The notes beneath the pieces were generated by a model. The model had not been told where the DNA came from and searched no databases. It saw only the letters and a list, made by a program, of their open reading frames with translations. Below, one piece after another: positions 1-9,568 of a DNA stretch of 64,000 nt; within the stretch, counting starts at the first letter, position 1; each line of letters opens with the position of its first letter. Location of the stretch: positions 71,562 through 135,561 of the forward strand of contig JBGVGI010000090.1 of the NCBI GenBank assembly GCA_045121595.1, in the 5' to 3' direction. The DNA comes from Fumia sp045121595 (lineage in GTDB: Bacteria; Bacillota; Clostridia; Oscillospirales; Ruminococcaceae). The position numbers and the translations under genes were made by a program.

Positions 1-1035
1 CACGAGGAAAAAAGGGCGGAATACTGTAAGAATTTCCTTGAAAAATGCGGTGCAAAAGGAGTATATATCGACGATGCTTTAAACGTTGTTTTCCCGTTAA
101 ACTGCGAAAACAGTAGCGAAATTACAGTTTATGCGGCGCATACCGATACTGTTTTTCCTGATATGACTTCTATGCCGTACTCTGATGACGGGGAAAAAGT
201 ATATTGTCCGGGGGCATCCGATGATACTGCAAACGTAGTTGTTTTATTGTTTATGGCGAAGTATTTTATTGAAAACAATATCGTTCCTGAAAAGGGGATT
301 TTATTTGTCTGTGACTCCTGTGAAGAAGGGCTTGGCAACTTAAAAGGTACAAGGCAGATTGTTAAGGATTATAAGGGAAGAATAAAAAGCTTTGTTGCCT
401 TTGAGTCGACACTTGCAAGGCTTACTGCAAGTTGTGTAGGCTCTCACCGATACGAAGTTGAGGTTTTAACCGAAGGTGGGCATTCCTACGGCAAATTCGG
501 TAACGAAAATGCAATAGCAAGGCTTTCGGAGATTATAAATAAAATCTATCAGATTGAAGTACCAAAAAAAGAAAACACAAAAACTACTTATAACGTCGGG
601 GAGATTTCTGGCGGTACTTCGGTAAACACCATAGCGCAGAATGCTAAAATGCTTTGTGAATACCGTTCCGACGATTTAGAATGCCTTAAAATTATGGAAG
701 AAAAGTTTAAAGCTATCTTTGAAAACGCTTCAACTGAAAAAGTTAAGGTCAAGGTGACAAAGGTAGGGGACAGACCCTGTAGTAATACTGAATACAGTAA
801 AATTGAGCCTTTAATTAAAGTCGTACAACCTATTATCGAAGAAGTTTCGGGGGAAAAGGCAAGGTTTATGAAGTCTTCAACCGACTGCAATATTCCGCTT
901 TCGCTTGGAATTCCGTCTATCTGCATCGGAACCTGTGAAGGTTTCGGAATGCATACAAGAGAAGAATGGGTTGATAAAAAATCGATACTCAAAGGTTTAA
1001 AACTTGCTATCAAACTCGGGGAGGCGTTAATATGA
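1..1035 (+). CDS. M20-family zinc peptidase, 5' end outside the window
   Basis: The reading frame is open from base 1, so the gene starts before the window. The visible 344 residues carry the di-zinc M20 hydrolase signatures: an AHTDTVFPD motif (metal-binding His and Asp), a PGASDDTAN segment with the bridging Asp, a SCEEG pair (general-base and metal-binding Glu), and a C-terminal GFGMHTREE with the last metal His. The middle (about residues 140-260) fits the dimerisation lid. Members of this family cleave small peptides or N-acyl amino acids in the cytosol; the exact substrate cannot be read here. The stop overlaps the next start (ATGA), which implies translational coupling. A second M20 enzyme of similar type lies at 11.8 kb in the same strand block. 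Confidence 0.85.
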   Translation, partial: HEEKRAEYCKNFLEKCGAKGVYIDDALNVVFPLNCENSSEITVYAAHTDTVFPDMTSMPYSDDGEKVYCPGASDDTANVVVLLFMAKYFIENNIVPEKGILFVCDSCEEGLGNLKGTRQIVKDYKGRIKSFVAFESTLARLTASCVGSHRYEVEVLTEGGHSYGKFGNENAIARLSEIINKIYQIEVPKKENTKTTYNVGEISGGTSVNTIAQNAKMLCEYRSDDLECLKIMEEKFKAIFENASTEKVKVKVTKVGDRPCSNTEYSKIEPLIKVVQPIIEEVSGEKARFMKSSTDCNIPLSLGIPSICIGTCEGFGMHTREEWVDKKSILKGLKLAIKLGEALI

Positions 1036-2324
1036 AATTCACGGCAGCGGGAGATGCTATAATCCAGAAAAGAATATACGACGATTTTGAAGGCTATAAT
1101 GAGCTTAGACCCTTTATAATGGAAGGTGACGCAAGGTTTTTTAACCTTGAAACGACCCTTAATCACGAAGGGGAAGCCTCTGCTTCTCAGTTTTCGGGTG
1201 GTACGTATTTAAGGACAAATCCTGAAGTTTTAGACGACCTTAAAAAATTCTCATTCAATATGACAACCTTTAACAACAACCACGCACTCGATTTCTTTTA
1301 CGATGGTTTTGAATGCACACTTAACGCACTGAATAGCAGTGGACTTGTGCACAGTGGTGCGGGAAGAAATCTTGCAGAAGCATCTGCACCAAAATACCTT
1401 GAAACCAAAAACGGAAGGGTAGCTTTGATAGCGGTAAATACCTCTTATTTCAACGCTTCACTGATAGCAGGGGAACAGACTGCACGTGTAAAGGGGCGTC
1501 CCGGTATAAATGGACTCCGCGTTGAAAGTTACGTAGAACTTCCAAAAGAAGATTTTGAGTACATCAAGGCGCTTGCAAGAATAACAAACATCAATGCCGC
1601 CAAGGAAATCACAAGAAAAGAAGGATATCATCCCGAACTTAATGAAAATGAGTGCGAATTTGGTGATTTAAAATTCAAATTAAGTGATAAACCAAAATTT
1701 GTAAGAGAGATTAACAAGGCAGATATAGCACGTGTTGACAGGGCAATTTATGAAGCAAAGCTTCAGGCAGATTATATTATGATTTCTGTTCATTCCCATC
1801 AGCTTGAAGGAGATAAAAAGGAAACTCCTTCCGACTTCCTTATTGATTTTGCGCATCATTGTATAGATATGGGTGCTAATGCTATAATTGGTCACGGACC
1901 GCATCTTTTAAGACCTATGGAAGTGTATAAGGATTCACCGATTTTCTATTCACTCGGTGACTTTATTTTACAGCTTTACGATATCGAATTTGCGCCCGAG
2001 GATTTCTTTATGAAGCACGGGCTTACTTCTCAGTCTACTGTTCACGAGCTTCTTAAAAAGCGTTCTAAGGACTTTACTGTTGGTCTTATGACCGACAAGA
2101 GGATGTTTCGTTCTGTAATTCCTTTCTGGGAAACCGAAGGTACAAAGCTTAAGAGTCTTACCTTTATGCCGATTGAAATGGATATGACGGGAAGCAAGTC
2201 GGATATCGGTTTGCCAAGACGTAGCTATAACCCTGAAATCTATGAATATTTTAAAGAAATGTGTGAGCCTTTTGGTGTTAAACTGACGCTCACTGATGAT
2301 CATCTGATCACTTGCGAATGGTAA
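1032..2324 (+). CDS. CapA-family metallophosphatase-like protein
   Basis: 430 residues matching the CapA / PGA_cap family, a calcineurin-like phosphoesterase fold first known from poly-gamma-glutamate capsule synthesis. Visible hallmarks are the N-terminal AAGDAII, FFNLETTL, the FNNNHALDF metal motif, and the C-terminal ISVHSH ... GHGPHLLRPME ... FYSLGDFI block that supplies the remaining metal-binding His residues. There is no signal peptide or membrane anchor, unlike classical CapA, so a cytoplasmic role is more likely. GGGGAGG lies 7 bases before the ATG. It overlaps the upstream peptidase by 4 bases and ends at a terminator, so the two form the tail of one operon. A capsule role is not supported, because no capB/capC genes are seen. 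Confidence 0.8.
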   Translation: MKFTAAGDAIIQKRIYDDFEGYNELRPFIMEGDARFFNLETTLNHEGEASASQFSGGTYLRTNPEVLDDLKKFSFNMTTFNNNHALDFFYDGFECTLNALNSSGLVHSGAGRNLAEASAPKYLETKNGRVALIAVNTSYFNASLIAGEQTARVKGRPGINGLRVESYVELPKEDFEYIKALARITNINAAKEITRKEGYHPELNENECEFGDLKFKLSDKPKFVREINKADIARVDRAIYEAKLQADYIMISVHSHQLEGDKKETPSDFLIDFAHHCIDMGANAIIGHGPHLLRPMEVYKDSPIFYSLGDFILQLYDIEFAPEDFFMKHGLTSQSTVHELLKKRSKDFTVGLMTDKRMFRSVIPFWETEGTKLKSLTFMPIEMDMTGSKSDIGLPRRSYNPEIYEYFKEMCEPFGVKLTLTDDHLITCEW

Positions 2325-2335
2325 AACGAAAAAAG

Positions 2336-2378
2336 TAAAGCAATCTTTGAAAAAAGGATTGCTTTATTTTTATTTTTA
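2336..2378 (+). terminator. Rho-independent terminator after the CapA-like gene
   Basis: Inverted repeat CAATCTTT / AAGGATTG flanked by AAAG and CTTT, followed by a T-rich run. It ends the M20-CapA unit. Its 3' arm overlaps the -35 box of the next promoter. Confidence 0.85.
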
Positions 2379-2387
2379 GAGTATAAT
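2359..2387 (+). promoter_or_regulatory. SigA-type promoter for the PHP/TIM-barrel/lacZ operon
   Basis: TTGCTT, 17-bp spacer, TATAAT. The predicted transcription start is near 2394, just before the GGAGGGG ribosome site of the 2413 gene. Confidence 0.75.
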
Positions 2388-2412
2388 TATCGGTAATACG
2401 GAGGGGATAAAA

Positions 2413-3390
2413 ATGGATAAGATTTTGCTTGGAAATCACAAGTTTTATAAAGGCAATATGCATTGCCACAGTAACCTCTCGGACGGTAAGCTTACACCCG
2501 AAGAATTAAAGAAAATGTATAAAGAAAACGGATACAGTTTTCTAGCTATAACAGACCACGATCATATCAACAATAACTCCTTCCTTGACGATGAAGAGTT
2601 TATCACTATCACAAGCGGTGAGTATCAGATCAAGGAGTTCAGGGAGCTTTCCACACTTAAAAACGTTGATATGAAAGTCTGCCATATAAACTTTTATGCA
2701 AAAGAGCAAAGTAACGATTATTCATTCTGGTACGAGCCTCTTTTTGACAAGTATTCAAAAGGCAGAAAGTTAAATAAATCTGAGGACACTCCGCGTGTTT
2801 ACTCGCATGAAGCTATAAGTGCTCTGATAAAAGAGGGAAGTGAAAGGGGCTTTTTTGCCTGTTACAACCATTCAAGATGGTCGCTTGAAAACTACTCCGA
2901 TTACAGTGGCTACGAAGGTTTATGGGGTGTTGAGATTTACAACAACGCTTGTATCATAAGCGGAATTTATGAGTACAACATATGTGTCGCCGAGGATTTA
3001 CTGCGTGACGGCAAGAGAGTGTTTATCTCCTGCGGGGACGATAACCACAACGATAAGCCTGACTCGTTCGGCGCTTTCGTTATGGCGGATATCAAGGAGT
3101 TTTCCTATAAAGGCATTATTGATGCACTTTTGAATGGAGATTTCTATGCTTCGCAGAAACCTTTAATCCACAAGATTTCCGTTAAGGACAACAAAGTAAT
3201 CGTTGACTGTACCGACGCAAGACAGATTTGCTATTCGACATTTGGCAGACGTGCAGCATCCGCTTTTGACACGAACCACGCTGAATTTGAAATCCGTGAC
3301 ACCGACGTCTACTTCAGAATTGACGTTGTGGACAAGGAAGGTTACAGAGCAAATTCCCAGGCTTATTATCTTGAAGATTTGGAGAAATAA
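2413..3390 (+). CDS. PHP-domain phosphoesterase-like protein
   Basis: 325 residues. The N-terminus has the PHP metal-binding signature MHCHSNLSDG ... ITDHDH, as in DNA polymerase PHP domains and histidinol phosphatases. Further conserved metal ligands are suggested by NHSRW near residue 155 and CGDDNHND near residue 212. The C-terminal ~90 residues (from about residue 235) are beta-rich and not recognised. The family hydrolyses phosphate esters with a tri-nuclear metal centre, but the substrate is unknown. It is the first gene of an operon with a sugar-phosphate isomerase-like protein and a beta-galactosidase (gaps of 2 bases), so an accessory role in glycoside use is a reasonable inference. 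Confidence 0.75.
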   Translation: MDKILLGNHKFYKGNMHCHSNLSDGKLTPEELKKMYKENGYSFLAITDHDHINNNSFLDDEEFITITSGEYQIKEFRELSTLKNVDMKVCHINFYAKEQSNDYSFWYEPLFDKYSKGRKLNKSEDTPRVYSHEAISALIKEGSERGFFACYNHSRWSLENYSDYSGYEGLWGVEIYNNACIISGIYEYNICVAEDLLRDGKRVFISCGDDNHNDKPDSFGAFVMADIKEFSYKGIIDALLNGDFYASQKPLIHKISVKDNKVIVDCTDARQICYSTFGRRAASAFDTNHAEFEIRDTDVYFRIDVVDKEGYRANSQAYYLEDLEK

Positions 3391-3392
3391 AT

Positions 3393-4298
3393 ATGAAAAT
3401 CGGTATTTCCATCGGTGCTTTACAAAGCCTTTACGGTGATGAAAGAGCAATAGAAATTGCAAAAGAAATCGGGGCAGATGCCGTTGATTTTGACTTAAGC
3501 GGCATACAGTTTGATTGTGATAATCCTGACTCGGTTTACAGTAAATCCGACGACGAGATAACCGAATATTTTACTTCTCTCAAAAACAAGGCTTTGGCAC
3601 TTGGTATTGAGATTTCACAGACTCACGGCAGAGTTACAAGCTTTATAAATGATGCAAAACACGATGAAAACGTAGTTAAAAACGCTTATCGTGACTGTCT
3701 TGCGACAAAGGCTTTAGGTGCTCCCGTCTGCGTTATGCACGGGGTTACTACCATCTTTTTTACACCTGATACAGACCCTGAGTTTATGCATAATTTAAAC
3801 TTTGAGTTTTTTAAAGTAGCTTTGACATTTGCAAAAAAATTTGGCATTAAAATTGCTACCGAAACCTTCGGAGATGCGCCAAATTTAGGGTGCTGCGACT
3901 TTTTTGGTAATACTAAGGAGTTTATAAAAGCATACAATAAAATCACAAGCTACGATGATTTCAAGGATTACTTAGTTGTATGTATGGACACGGGGCACTC
4001 AAACAAAGCGATGCGGTTTAACAACAATCCGACTCCTGCCGATGCAATAAGGAAAATAGGGAAGTCTATTAAGGTTTTGCATCTGCACGACAACGATACC
4101 CTTACAGACCAGCACAGAATCCCGTTTACCGGTACTATTGACTGGGACGACGTCTTTGATGCACTCGATGAAATCGGATACGACGGAGTTTACAATTTAG
4201 AGCTTAATCTTGCGTGTTTCGGCAAAGGAATCGAAATCGAAACAGCAAGATACGGAATAGAAGTTTTAAGGAATTATCTTAAAAATAGAGGAGAATAA
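3393..4298 (+). CDS. Sugar phosphate isomerase/epimerase (AP-endonuclease-2-like TIM barrel)
   Basis: 301 residues of the xylose-isomerase-like TIM-barrel superfamily. Supporting features: start MKIGISIGAL, HGRVTSF and VMHGV strands, the metal-ligand ATETFGD (Glu), CMDTGHSNKA (Asp/His), VLHLHDND (His), and a C-terminal NLELN with the last Glu ligand. These enzymes interconvert keto and aldo sugars or epimerise them with a divalent metal. It sits between the PHP protein and lacZ with almost no spacing, so it probably processes a sugar released by the beta-galactosidase. The exact reaction cannot be assigned. Confidence 0.8.
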   Translation: MKIGISIGALQSLYGDERAIEIAKEIGADAVDFDLSGIQFDCDNPDSVYSKSDDEITEYFTSLKNKALALGIEISQTHGRVTSFINDAKHDENVVKNAYRDCLATKALGAPVCVMHGVTTIFFTPDTDPEFMHNLNFEFFKVALTFAKKFGIKIATETFGDAPNLGCCDFFGNTKEFIKAYNKITSYDDFKDYLVVCMDTGHSNKAMRFNNNPTPADAIRKIGKSIKVLHLHDNDTLTDQHRIPFTGTIDWDDVFDALDEIGYDGVYNLELNLACFGKGIEIETARYGIEVLRNYLKNRGE

Positions 4299-4300
4299 TT

Positions 4301-7171
4301 ATGCGCCGATACGAAGATTTAACAAAAATTTCTGAAAACCGTTTACCTCAAAGAGCTTATTACATCCCCGAAAACAGTAAAACTTTACTTAACGGGGTAT
4401 GGGATTTTAAGTATTTTGAGGCAGATTACGAAGAAGATACAGTAGAAAAAGCATGGGATAAAATTGACGTGCCGTCCTGTTGGCAGTTAAAAGGATATGA
4501 AAACCCGAACTACACAAATGTGGCGTATCCTTTTCCTTTTGACCCTCCTTTTGTACCGAGCAAAAACCCTCTCGGTGTATACAGAAAAGAGTTTGTTATC
4601 GACTACACCGATGAGAAAACTTATATAGTATTTGAAGGTGTTTCAAGCTCAGTTACACTTTTTATCAACGATGAATACGTTGGTTATTCACAGTCTTCAC
4701 GTTTGCAAGCAGAATTTGATATCACAGAGTTTGTAAAAAAAGGTGTAAACACTGTTACTGCAAAGGTTTTGAAATGGTGTTCGGGAAGTTATCTTGAGGA
4801 CCAGGATGCTTTCAGATTCAACGGTATTTTCAGAGACGTTTATCTCTTAAAGCGTCCCTTTGGTCATATCGTTGATATTGATATTAAAACTGATAAAAAC
4901 AATATCAATGTTAAGTTTGACGGGGAAGGGGAAGTATCCCTTTTCGACGCAGACAAGAAGTTGATTTCAAAGGTTAATGCAAAAGAGGAAGCTACTTTCA
5001 CTGTTGAAAATCCCGTTTTGTGGAATGCCGAAAAGCCTTATCTGTACGAGCTTATTTTTGAAAGCAAGGGCGAAAAAATCTCCCAGAAGGTAGGTTTTGT
5101 AACCTATTCTATCGGTAAAGATTACGAATTTTTAGTAAACGGCACGGAAGTTAAGCTTAAAGGTGTCAACCATCACGATACCCACCCTGAAAACGGATGG
5201 TGTATGACAATTGATGATATTAAACGAGATTTAACTTTAATGAAAGAGCTTAATATCAACACGATTAGAACTTCTCATTATCCGCCTCATCCTGAGTTTT
5301 TAAATCTCTGCGACGAGATGGGATTTTACGTGATGCTCGAAACTGACCTTGAAACTCACGGAAACGCTGCAAGAATTATGTATCCAAACGATGACGGATT
5401 TGACTTTGTCCAGAAGCCTGATGAGTGGATTTGCGAAATTCCCGAATGGAAAGACTCCTTTGTTGAGAGAATGGTAAGAGCGTATCACCGCGATAAAAAC
5501 CATACCTCCATCTTCTCCTGGTCAACGGGTAACGAGAGTGGCCACGGCGATAACCACCTTGCTATGATTGAGTTTATAAGAGAAGTTGACAACAGACGTC
5601 TTATTCACTGTGAGGACGTATCAAGAGCCATTGATTTAACTGAAATGCAGAAATATAACAAGGATATGTCTTATCTTCTTGAACGAGTTGATATGTTCTC
5701 AAGAATGTATGAAGATATCGATTCTATCGAGAAAAAAGCACTTGACCCTGAGTTTAAGATGCCTTACTTTATGTGCGAATACTCCCACGCTATGGGTAAC
5801 GGCCCCGGTGACGTTGTTGATTACTGGGATTTGATTTACAAACACAAAAAGCTTATCGGCGGTTGTATCTGGGAATGGACTGACCATACGGTTTTGGTTG
5901 ACGGAGTTCCAAAATACGGCGGTGACTTTGAAGGTGAATTAACCCACGACTTAAACTTCTGTGCAGATGGTATGGTGTTCCACGACAGAAGTCTTAAATC
6001 AGGTTCACTCGAAGTAAGATACGCTTACCAGAATATGGACGTTACCTTAGACGACTGCGAAATCGAGGTTTTAAACCGCTTTGACTTTACAAACCTTAAC
6101 GAATACGATTTTGTATACGAAGTAAAGCTTGACGGAAAGGTAGTGGAGGAAGCTACCCTCACACTTGACGTTGAGCCTAAAAAGACTACCAAAATAACTA
6201 TTGCAGTACCTACAGAATGTGAGCTTGGTGCATACGTTAACTGTTATCTTTACGATAAAAACGGATTCTGCGTAGCACAAAAACAACTTGAAATCCCCGC
6301 TAAAATCGTTAAAAAGGCAGTTTGCGACAAACTTGCCGACGTAAAAGAAGATGACCATTTAATTATTTTCAGTGGTGATAACTTTAAGTACACATTCTCA
6401 AAGGATTTGGGTACTTTTGTAAGTCTTGTTAAAAACGGGGAAGAAACTATCTGCGCACCCGTTAAGATTACTGCAATGCGTGCTCCCACCGATAACGAGA
6501 GGTATTTAAAGCCTCAGCTTTACTGGCAGCGTTCACATGGCGCTGAAAACTTAGACCGACAGTTTGAAAAAGTTTATGACGTTACACTTTGTGACGGTGT
6601 TTTAAAGGTTTCAGGTAGCCTTGCAGGTGTTTCAAGAGCTCCTTATTTCAGATACACTATAAACTACAAGGTACTTGCCGACGGCACTTTAAAAGCAGAG
6701 CTTTCGGGCAAAGTCAAAGAACGTTGTATTTTCTTGCCAAGACTCGGTTTTGAGTTTAAGATTCCCAATAATAAGAGTGAATTTACCTACTTCGGTATGG
6801 GTCCTTTTGAAAGCTACTGCGATATGCATAACGGCAGTATGGTGGATTTCTATACCTCCGATGCAGATTACGAATACGTAAACTATATCGTACCTCAAGA
6901 ACACGGCAACCACACTAAAACAAAGCTTTTGGATATAAAGAATTCTCTTTGCTTTGAAGCCGAAACCGAGATGGATATCAACGTTTCTAATTATTCTGCT
7001 CATACTCTCATGAAAGCTATGCATCAGGATGAGCTTACAAAAGACGAAAATATCACTGTAAGAATTGACTACAAGGTGTCGGGTATCGGCTCAGGCTCAT
7101 GCGGTCCTAAGCTTCTTTCAAAATATCAGCTTTGCGAAAAGGAAATCAAATTCGCCTTCTCCTTAAAATAA
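4301..7171 (+). CDS. lacZ: Beta-galactosidase, glycoside hydrolase family 2
   Basis: 956 residues, close to the ~1000 usual for LacZ-type GH2 enzymes. It has the N-terminal jelly-roll (VPSCWQLKGYENPNYTNV), immunoglobulin-like domains, and the TIM barrel with GVNHHDTHPENG and TIRTSHYPPHPEF. The acid/base is Glu412 in WSTGNESGHG and the nucleophile Glu493 in FMCEYSHAMGNG. The C-terminal beta-sandwich (Bgal_small_N-like) carries APTDNERY. No signal peptide is seen, so it acts on imported beta-galactosides in the cytosol. It is last in the three-gene operon and is followed by a terminator. No lactose permease or PTS gene is adjacent. Confidence 0.92.
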   Translation: MRRYEDLTKISENRLPQRAYYIPENSKTLLNGVWDFKYFEADYEEDTVEKAWDKIDVPSCWQLKGYENPNYTNVAYPFPFDPPFVPSKNPLGVYRKEFVIDYTDEKTYIVFEGVSSSVTLFINDEYVGYSQSSRLQAEFDITEFVKKGVNTVTAKVLKWCSGSYLEDQDAFRFNGIFRDVYLLKRPFGHIVDIDIKTDKNNINVKFDGEGEVSLFDADKKLISKVNAKEEATFTVENPVLWNAEKPYLYELIFESKGEKISQKVGFVTYSIGKDYEFLVNGTEVKLKGVNHHDTHPENGWCMTIDDIKRDLTLMKELNINTIRTSHYPPHPEFLNLCDEMGFYVMLETDLETHGNAARIMYPNDDGFDFVQKPDEWICEIPEWKDSFVERMVRAYHRDKNHTSIFSWSTGNESGHGDNHLAMIEFIREVDNRRLIHCEDVSRAIDLTEMQKYNKDMSYLLERVDMFSRMYEDIDSIEKKALDPEFKMPYFMCEYSHAMGNGPGDVVDYWDLIYKHKKLIGGCIWEWTDHTVLVDGVPKYGGDFEGELTHDLNFCADGMVFHDRSLKSGSLEVRYAYQNMDVTLDDCEIEVLNRFDFTNLNEYDFVYEVKLDGKVVEEATLTLDVEPKKTTKITIAVPTECELGAYVNCYLYDKNGFCVAQKQLEIPAKIVKKAVCDKLADVKEDDHLIIFSGDNFKYTFSKDLGTFVSLVKNGEETICAPVKITAMRAPTDNERYLKPQLYWQRSHGAENLDRQFEKVYDVTLCDGVLKVSGSLAGVSRAPYFRYTINYKVLADGTLKAELSGKVKERCIFLPRLGFEFKIPNNKSEFTYFGMGPFESYCDMHNGSMVDFYTSDADYEYVNYIVPQEHGNHTKTKLLDIKNSLCFEAETEMDINVSNYSAHTLMKAMHQDELTKDENITVRIDYKVSGIGSGSCGPKLLSKYQLCEKEIKFAFSLK

Positions 7172-7176
7172 TCTTG

Positions 7177-7206
7177 AAAAGGGCAGAGAAATCTGTCCTT
7201 TTTCTA
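7177..7206 (+). terminator. Rho-independent terminator after lacZ
   Basis: Stem GGGCAGA / TCTGTCC with a GAAA tetraloop, preceded by A and followed by T5. Confidence 0.9.
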
Positions 7207-7235
7207 TTGTTTTTACCGAAAAGATATGGTATAAT
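7207..7235 (+). promoter_or_regulatory. SigA-type promoter for the AEC transporter operon
   Basis: TTGTTT, 17-bp spacer, perfect TATAAT, 37 bases before the chosen start codon. Confidence 0.8.
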
Positions 7236-7272
7236 AAAATGATGTAAAAATTTGTGGAAAAAGAGATGTTTT

Positions 7273-8241
7273 ATGGAAATTTTCAGTCTTACAGTGTCAC
7301 AAATGCTCTTGATGTTTACTTTAATGGCAACAGGCTTTATCTTAAGGAAAAAACTTGTTATTTCAGAAGAGTCGGGAACCATTATGGCAAAGCTTGAAAC
7401 CTTTGTATTCGTACCCGCACTTATACTTTTCAATATGATAACAAGGTGTAATGTAAAAACCTTTACAGCTAATTCAAGCCTTATTTTGTATGGTGCCGTG
7501 ATTACTTTTATTACTATAATCGTGGCATACCCGTTGTCGGCTCTTTTTGTAAGAAAGGCAAATGAATCATCCGAAAAACTCTATTTAAGAAGCATTTATA
7601 AATACGCCATTACCTTTACAAACTCAGGATATATGGGCAATTTCATTATCCTTGGGGTATGGGGTAACGATATGCTTTACAAGTATTCGCTTTTACTGTT
7701 CGTTTACGATATTTTCTGCAAAAGCTACGGACTTTATCTGCTCGTTCCCAAAGATAAAAACGATGGGCTTGTTAAAAACCTCAAAAAAGGTTTGTTACAG
7801 CCTCCGATAATCGCTATGGTAATCGGTATAGCGGCAGGACTTCTGGGACTCGGTAAATTTATCCCGTCTTTTATCGTTTCGGCACTTGAAAGTGCAGGGA
7901 ACTGTCAGGGACCCGTTGCAATGCTACTTGCAGGTTTTATAATCGGTGGATTTGAGTTTAAAAAGCTTCTCACTAACAAAAAAGTTTATGCGGTAACCTT
8001 TTTGAGAATGATTTTAATGCCTTCGGTGATTATGTTTATTTTAATGCTTATCGGTACAAGCAAGGAGATTATGACGCTTATTCTTATTGCTACTGCAACG
8101 CCGTTAGGACTTAACACTATAGTTTTCCCCGCAGCATACGGCGGTGACACGAAAACGGGGGCTTCGATGACGATGATTTCCCATACTTTATCAATTATCA
8201 CAATTCCTTTGATGTATTTAATTTTTATAGTTTTATTGTAG
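7273..8241 (+). CDS. AEC-family (auxin-efflux-carrier type) transporter
   Basis: 322 residues with about ten hydrophobic segments arranged as two halves, as in the AEC / malate-permease family. The GYMGNFI motif near residue 123 and the ATPLGLNTIVFP motif near residue 280 are typical. Family members move small organic acids or amino-acid-like anions across the cytoplasmic membrane; the substrate is unknown. I prefer the ATG at 7273 (protein begins MEIFSLTVS); a TTG seven codons upstream lacks a good ribosome site. It heads a long run of closely spaced plus-strand genes. Confidence 0.85.
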   Translation: MEIFSLTVSQMLLMFTLMATGFILRKKLVISEESGTIMAKLETFVFVPALILFNMITRCNVKTFTANSSLILYGAVITFITIIVAYPLSALFVRKANESSEKLYLRSIYKYAITFTNSGYMGNFIILGVWGNDMLYKYSLLLFVYDIFCKSYGLYLLVPKDKNDGLVKNLKKGLLQPPIIAMVIGIAAGLLGLGKFIPSFIVSALESAGNCQGPVAMLLAGFIIGGFEFKKLLTNKKVYAVTFLRMILMPSVIMFILMLIGTSKEIMTLILIATATPLGLNTIVFPAAYGGDTKTGASMTMISHTLSIITIPLMYLIFIVLL

Positions 8242-8249
8242 GTGATTTT

Positions 8250-9053
8250 ATGCTTTGTAATTTACACACTCATTCAACTTTCTGTGACGGTAAAAACACC
8301 CCCGAAGAGGTTGTTTTATCGGCAATTGAACAAGGATTTGATTCTATCGGTTTTTCGGGACACGGGTACACTCCTTTTGATTTAAGGTACTGTATGAAGG
8401 ATACCGAAGGCTACAGGAAAGAAATTAACGCCTTAAAAGAAAAATATAAAGGCGAAATCGAAATTTATCTCGGTGTTGAGGAGGATGCGTTTAACCCTCT
8501 TAACAGAGGTGAATTTGATTATATTATCGGGTCTTCGCATTATTTTTGCATTGACGGGGAGTATCATCCCGTTGACTCAAGCTATGATTATTTTAAAAAA
8601 TGCTTAGACGCTTTTAATTACGATATTAAAAAGCTTACAAATCAGTACTACACCGCTTTTTGCGATTATATTTTAAAGAGAAAGCCTGATATTATCGGAC
8701 ATTTTGACCTTATAACGAAGTTTGACGAAATCGACGTACAGAGATTTCTTAACAACGAAGAATACTTATCTCTTGCGGATTTCTACGTAAAGGAAGCTTT
8801 AAAGGCAGACGTTATTTTTGAAGTCAACACCGGTGCTATTTCAAGAAACTTAAGAACGTCTCCGTATCCTCACGAAAGACTTTTACATATCATCAAAAAA
8901 GAGGGCGGCAAGGTTATACTCAGTGCCGATTCTCATCAGAAGGAAACTCTCTGCTTTGGCTTTGAAGAAGCAAAGAAGATGCTTATCGGTATAGGTTTTG
9001 AGCATATCTATACACTTCATAACGGGGAATTCAAAAAGGAACTTATAAAATGA
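8250..9053 (+). CDS. PHP-type histidinol-phosphatase family protein
   Basis: 267 residues, the usual length for HisK/HisJ-type histidinol phosphatases. It begins with LHTHSTFCDG, continues with GFSGHGY, GVEEDAF, GSSHYF and GHFDLI, and ends with SADSHQKE, which together supply the PHP metal ligands. The family removes phosphate from L-histidinol phosphate or related substrates. No other his genes are nearby, so a different small phosphate ester is possible. RBS AGGTGA lies just after the transporter stop; the gene overlaps the next start by four bases. Confidence 0.8.
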   Translation: MLCNLHTHSTFCDGKNTPEEVVLSAIEQGFDSIGFSGHGYTPFDLRYCMKDTEGYRKEINALKEKYKGEIEIYLGVEEDAFNPLNRGEFDYIIGSSHYFCIDGEYHPVDSSYDYFKKCLDAFNYDIKKLTNQYYTAFCDYILKRKPDIIGHFDLITKFDEIDVQRFLNNEEYLSLADFYVKEALKADVIFEVNTGAISRNLRTSPYPHERLLHIIKKEGGKVILSADSHQKETLCFGFEEAKKMLIGIGFEHIYTLHNGEFKKELIK

Positions 9054-9568
9054 TGATTTTAGCACAGATTGTAGGCATTTTAGCGGTAATACTGTTTCTT
9101 TTATGTTTTCAGTTTAAAAAGAGAAACACGATAATACTTGTAAATATTATCTCAAGGCTTTTATACGTTTTACAGTATATCCTCTTGGGAGCTTTGGAAG
9201 GTGCAGTGCTTGATATTTCGGGTACTGTGTCAACCTTTGTTGCAAAGCACAAGGATAAGCCGTTTTTAAGCCGTATGGGGAGAGCTTTGCCGATACTTTT
9301 TGCATTTATTTTAACGGGGGTAGGGCTTCTTACCTATAAAAATCTTTTCAGTATTTTCGCTATCTGCGGTCTGCTTCTGGAAACTACCGCACTCTGGATA
9401 ACAAAAGAAAGCAAGATAAGACTTTTATCACTTGCTTCTGCGCCTTTCTGGATGACTTATAATATTTCGTGTCAGGCGTACGGCTCGGCACTCGGTAACG
9501 CGCTTATGATTATTTCGGTAGTTTTGGCAATTTACAGATACGACATTAAGGGAGAAAAGAATGGATAA
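9050..9568 (+). CDS. YgjV-family inner membrane protein (copy 1)
   Basis: 172 residues with about six membrane segments. The pattern LCFQFKKRNTI near residue 20 and the overall layout match the YgjV family of small bacterial membrane proteins of unknown function. It overlaps the next gene, a paralogue with the same architecture, by 8 bases. The pair may act as a heteromer, but that is inference. Confidence 0.7.
   Translation: MMILAQIVGILAVILFLLCFQFKKRNTIILVNIISRLLYVLQYILLGALEGAVLDISGTVSTFVAKHKDKPFLSRMGRALPILFAFILTGVGLLTYKNLFSIFAICGLLLETTALWITKESKIRLLSLASAPFWMTYNISCQAYGSALGNALMIISVVLAIYRYDIKGEKNG

Noticed and set aside
1032..2324. Capsule synthesis operon
   Set aside because: CapA-like fold only, without signal peptide, membrane anchor or capB/capC partners.
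8250..9053. Complete histidine biosynthesis locus
   Set aside because: Only the phosphatase-like gene is present; no other his genes flank it.
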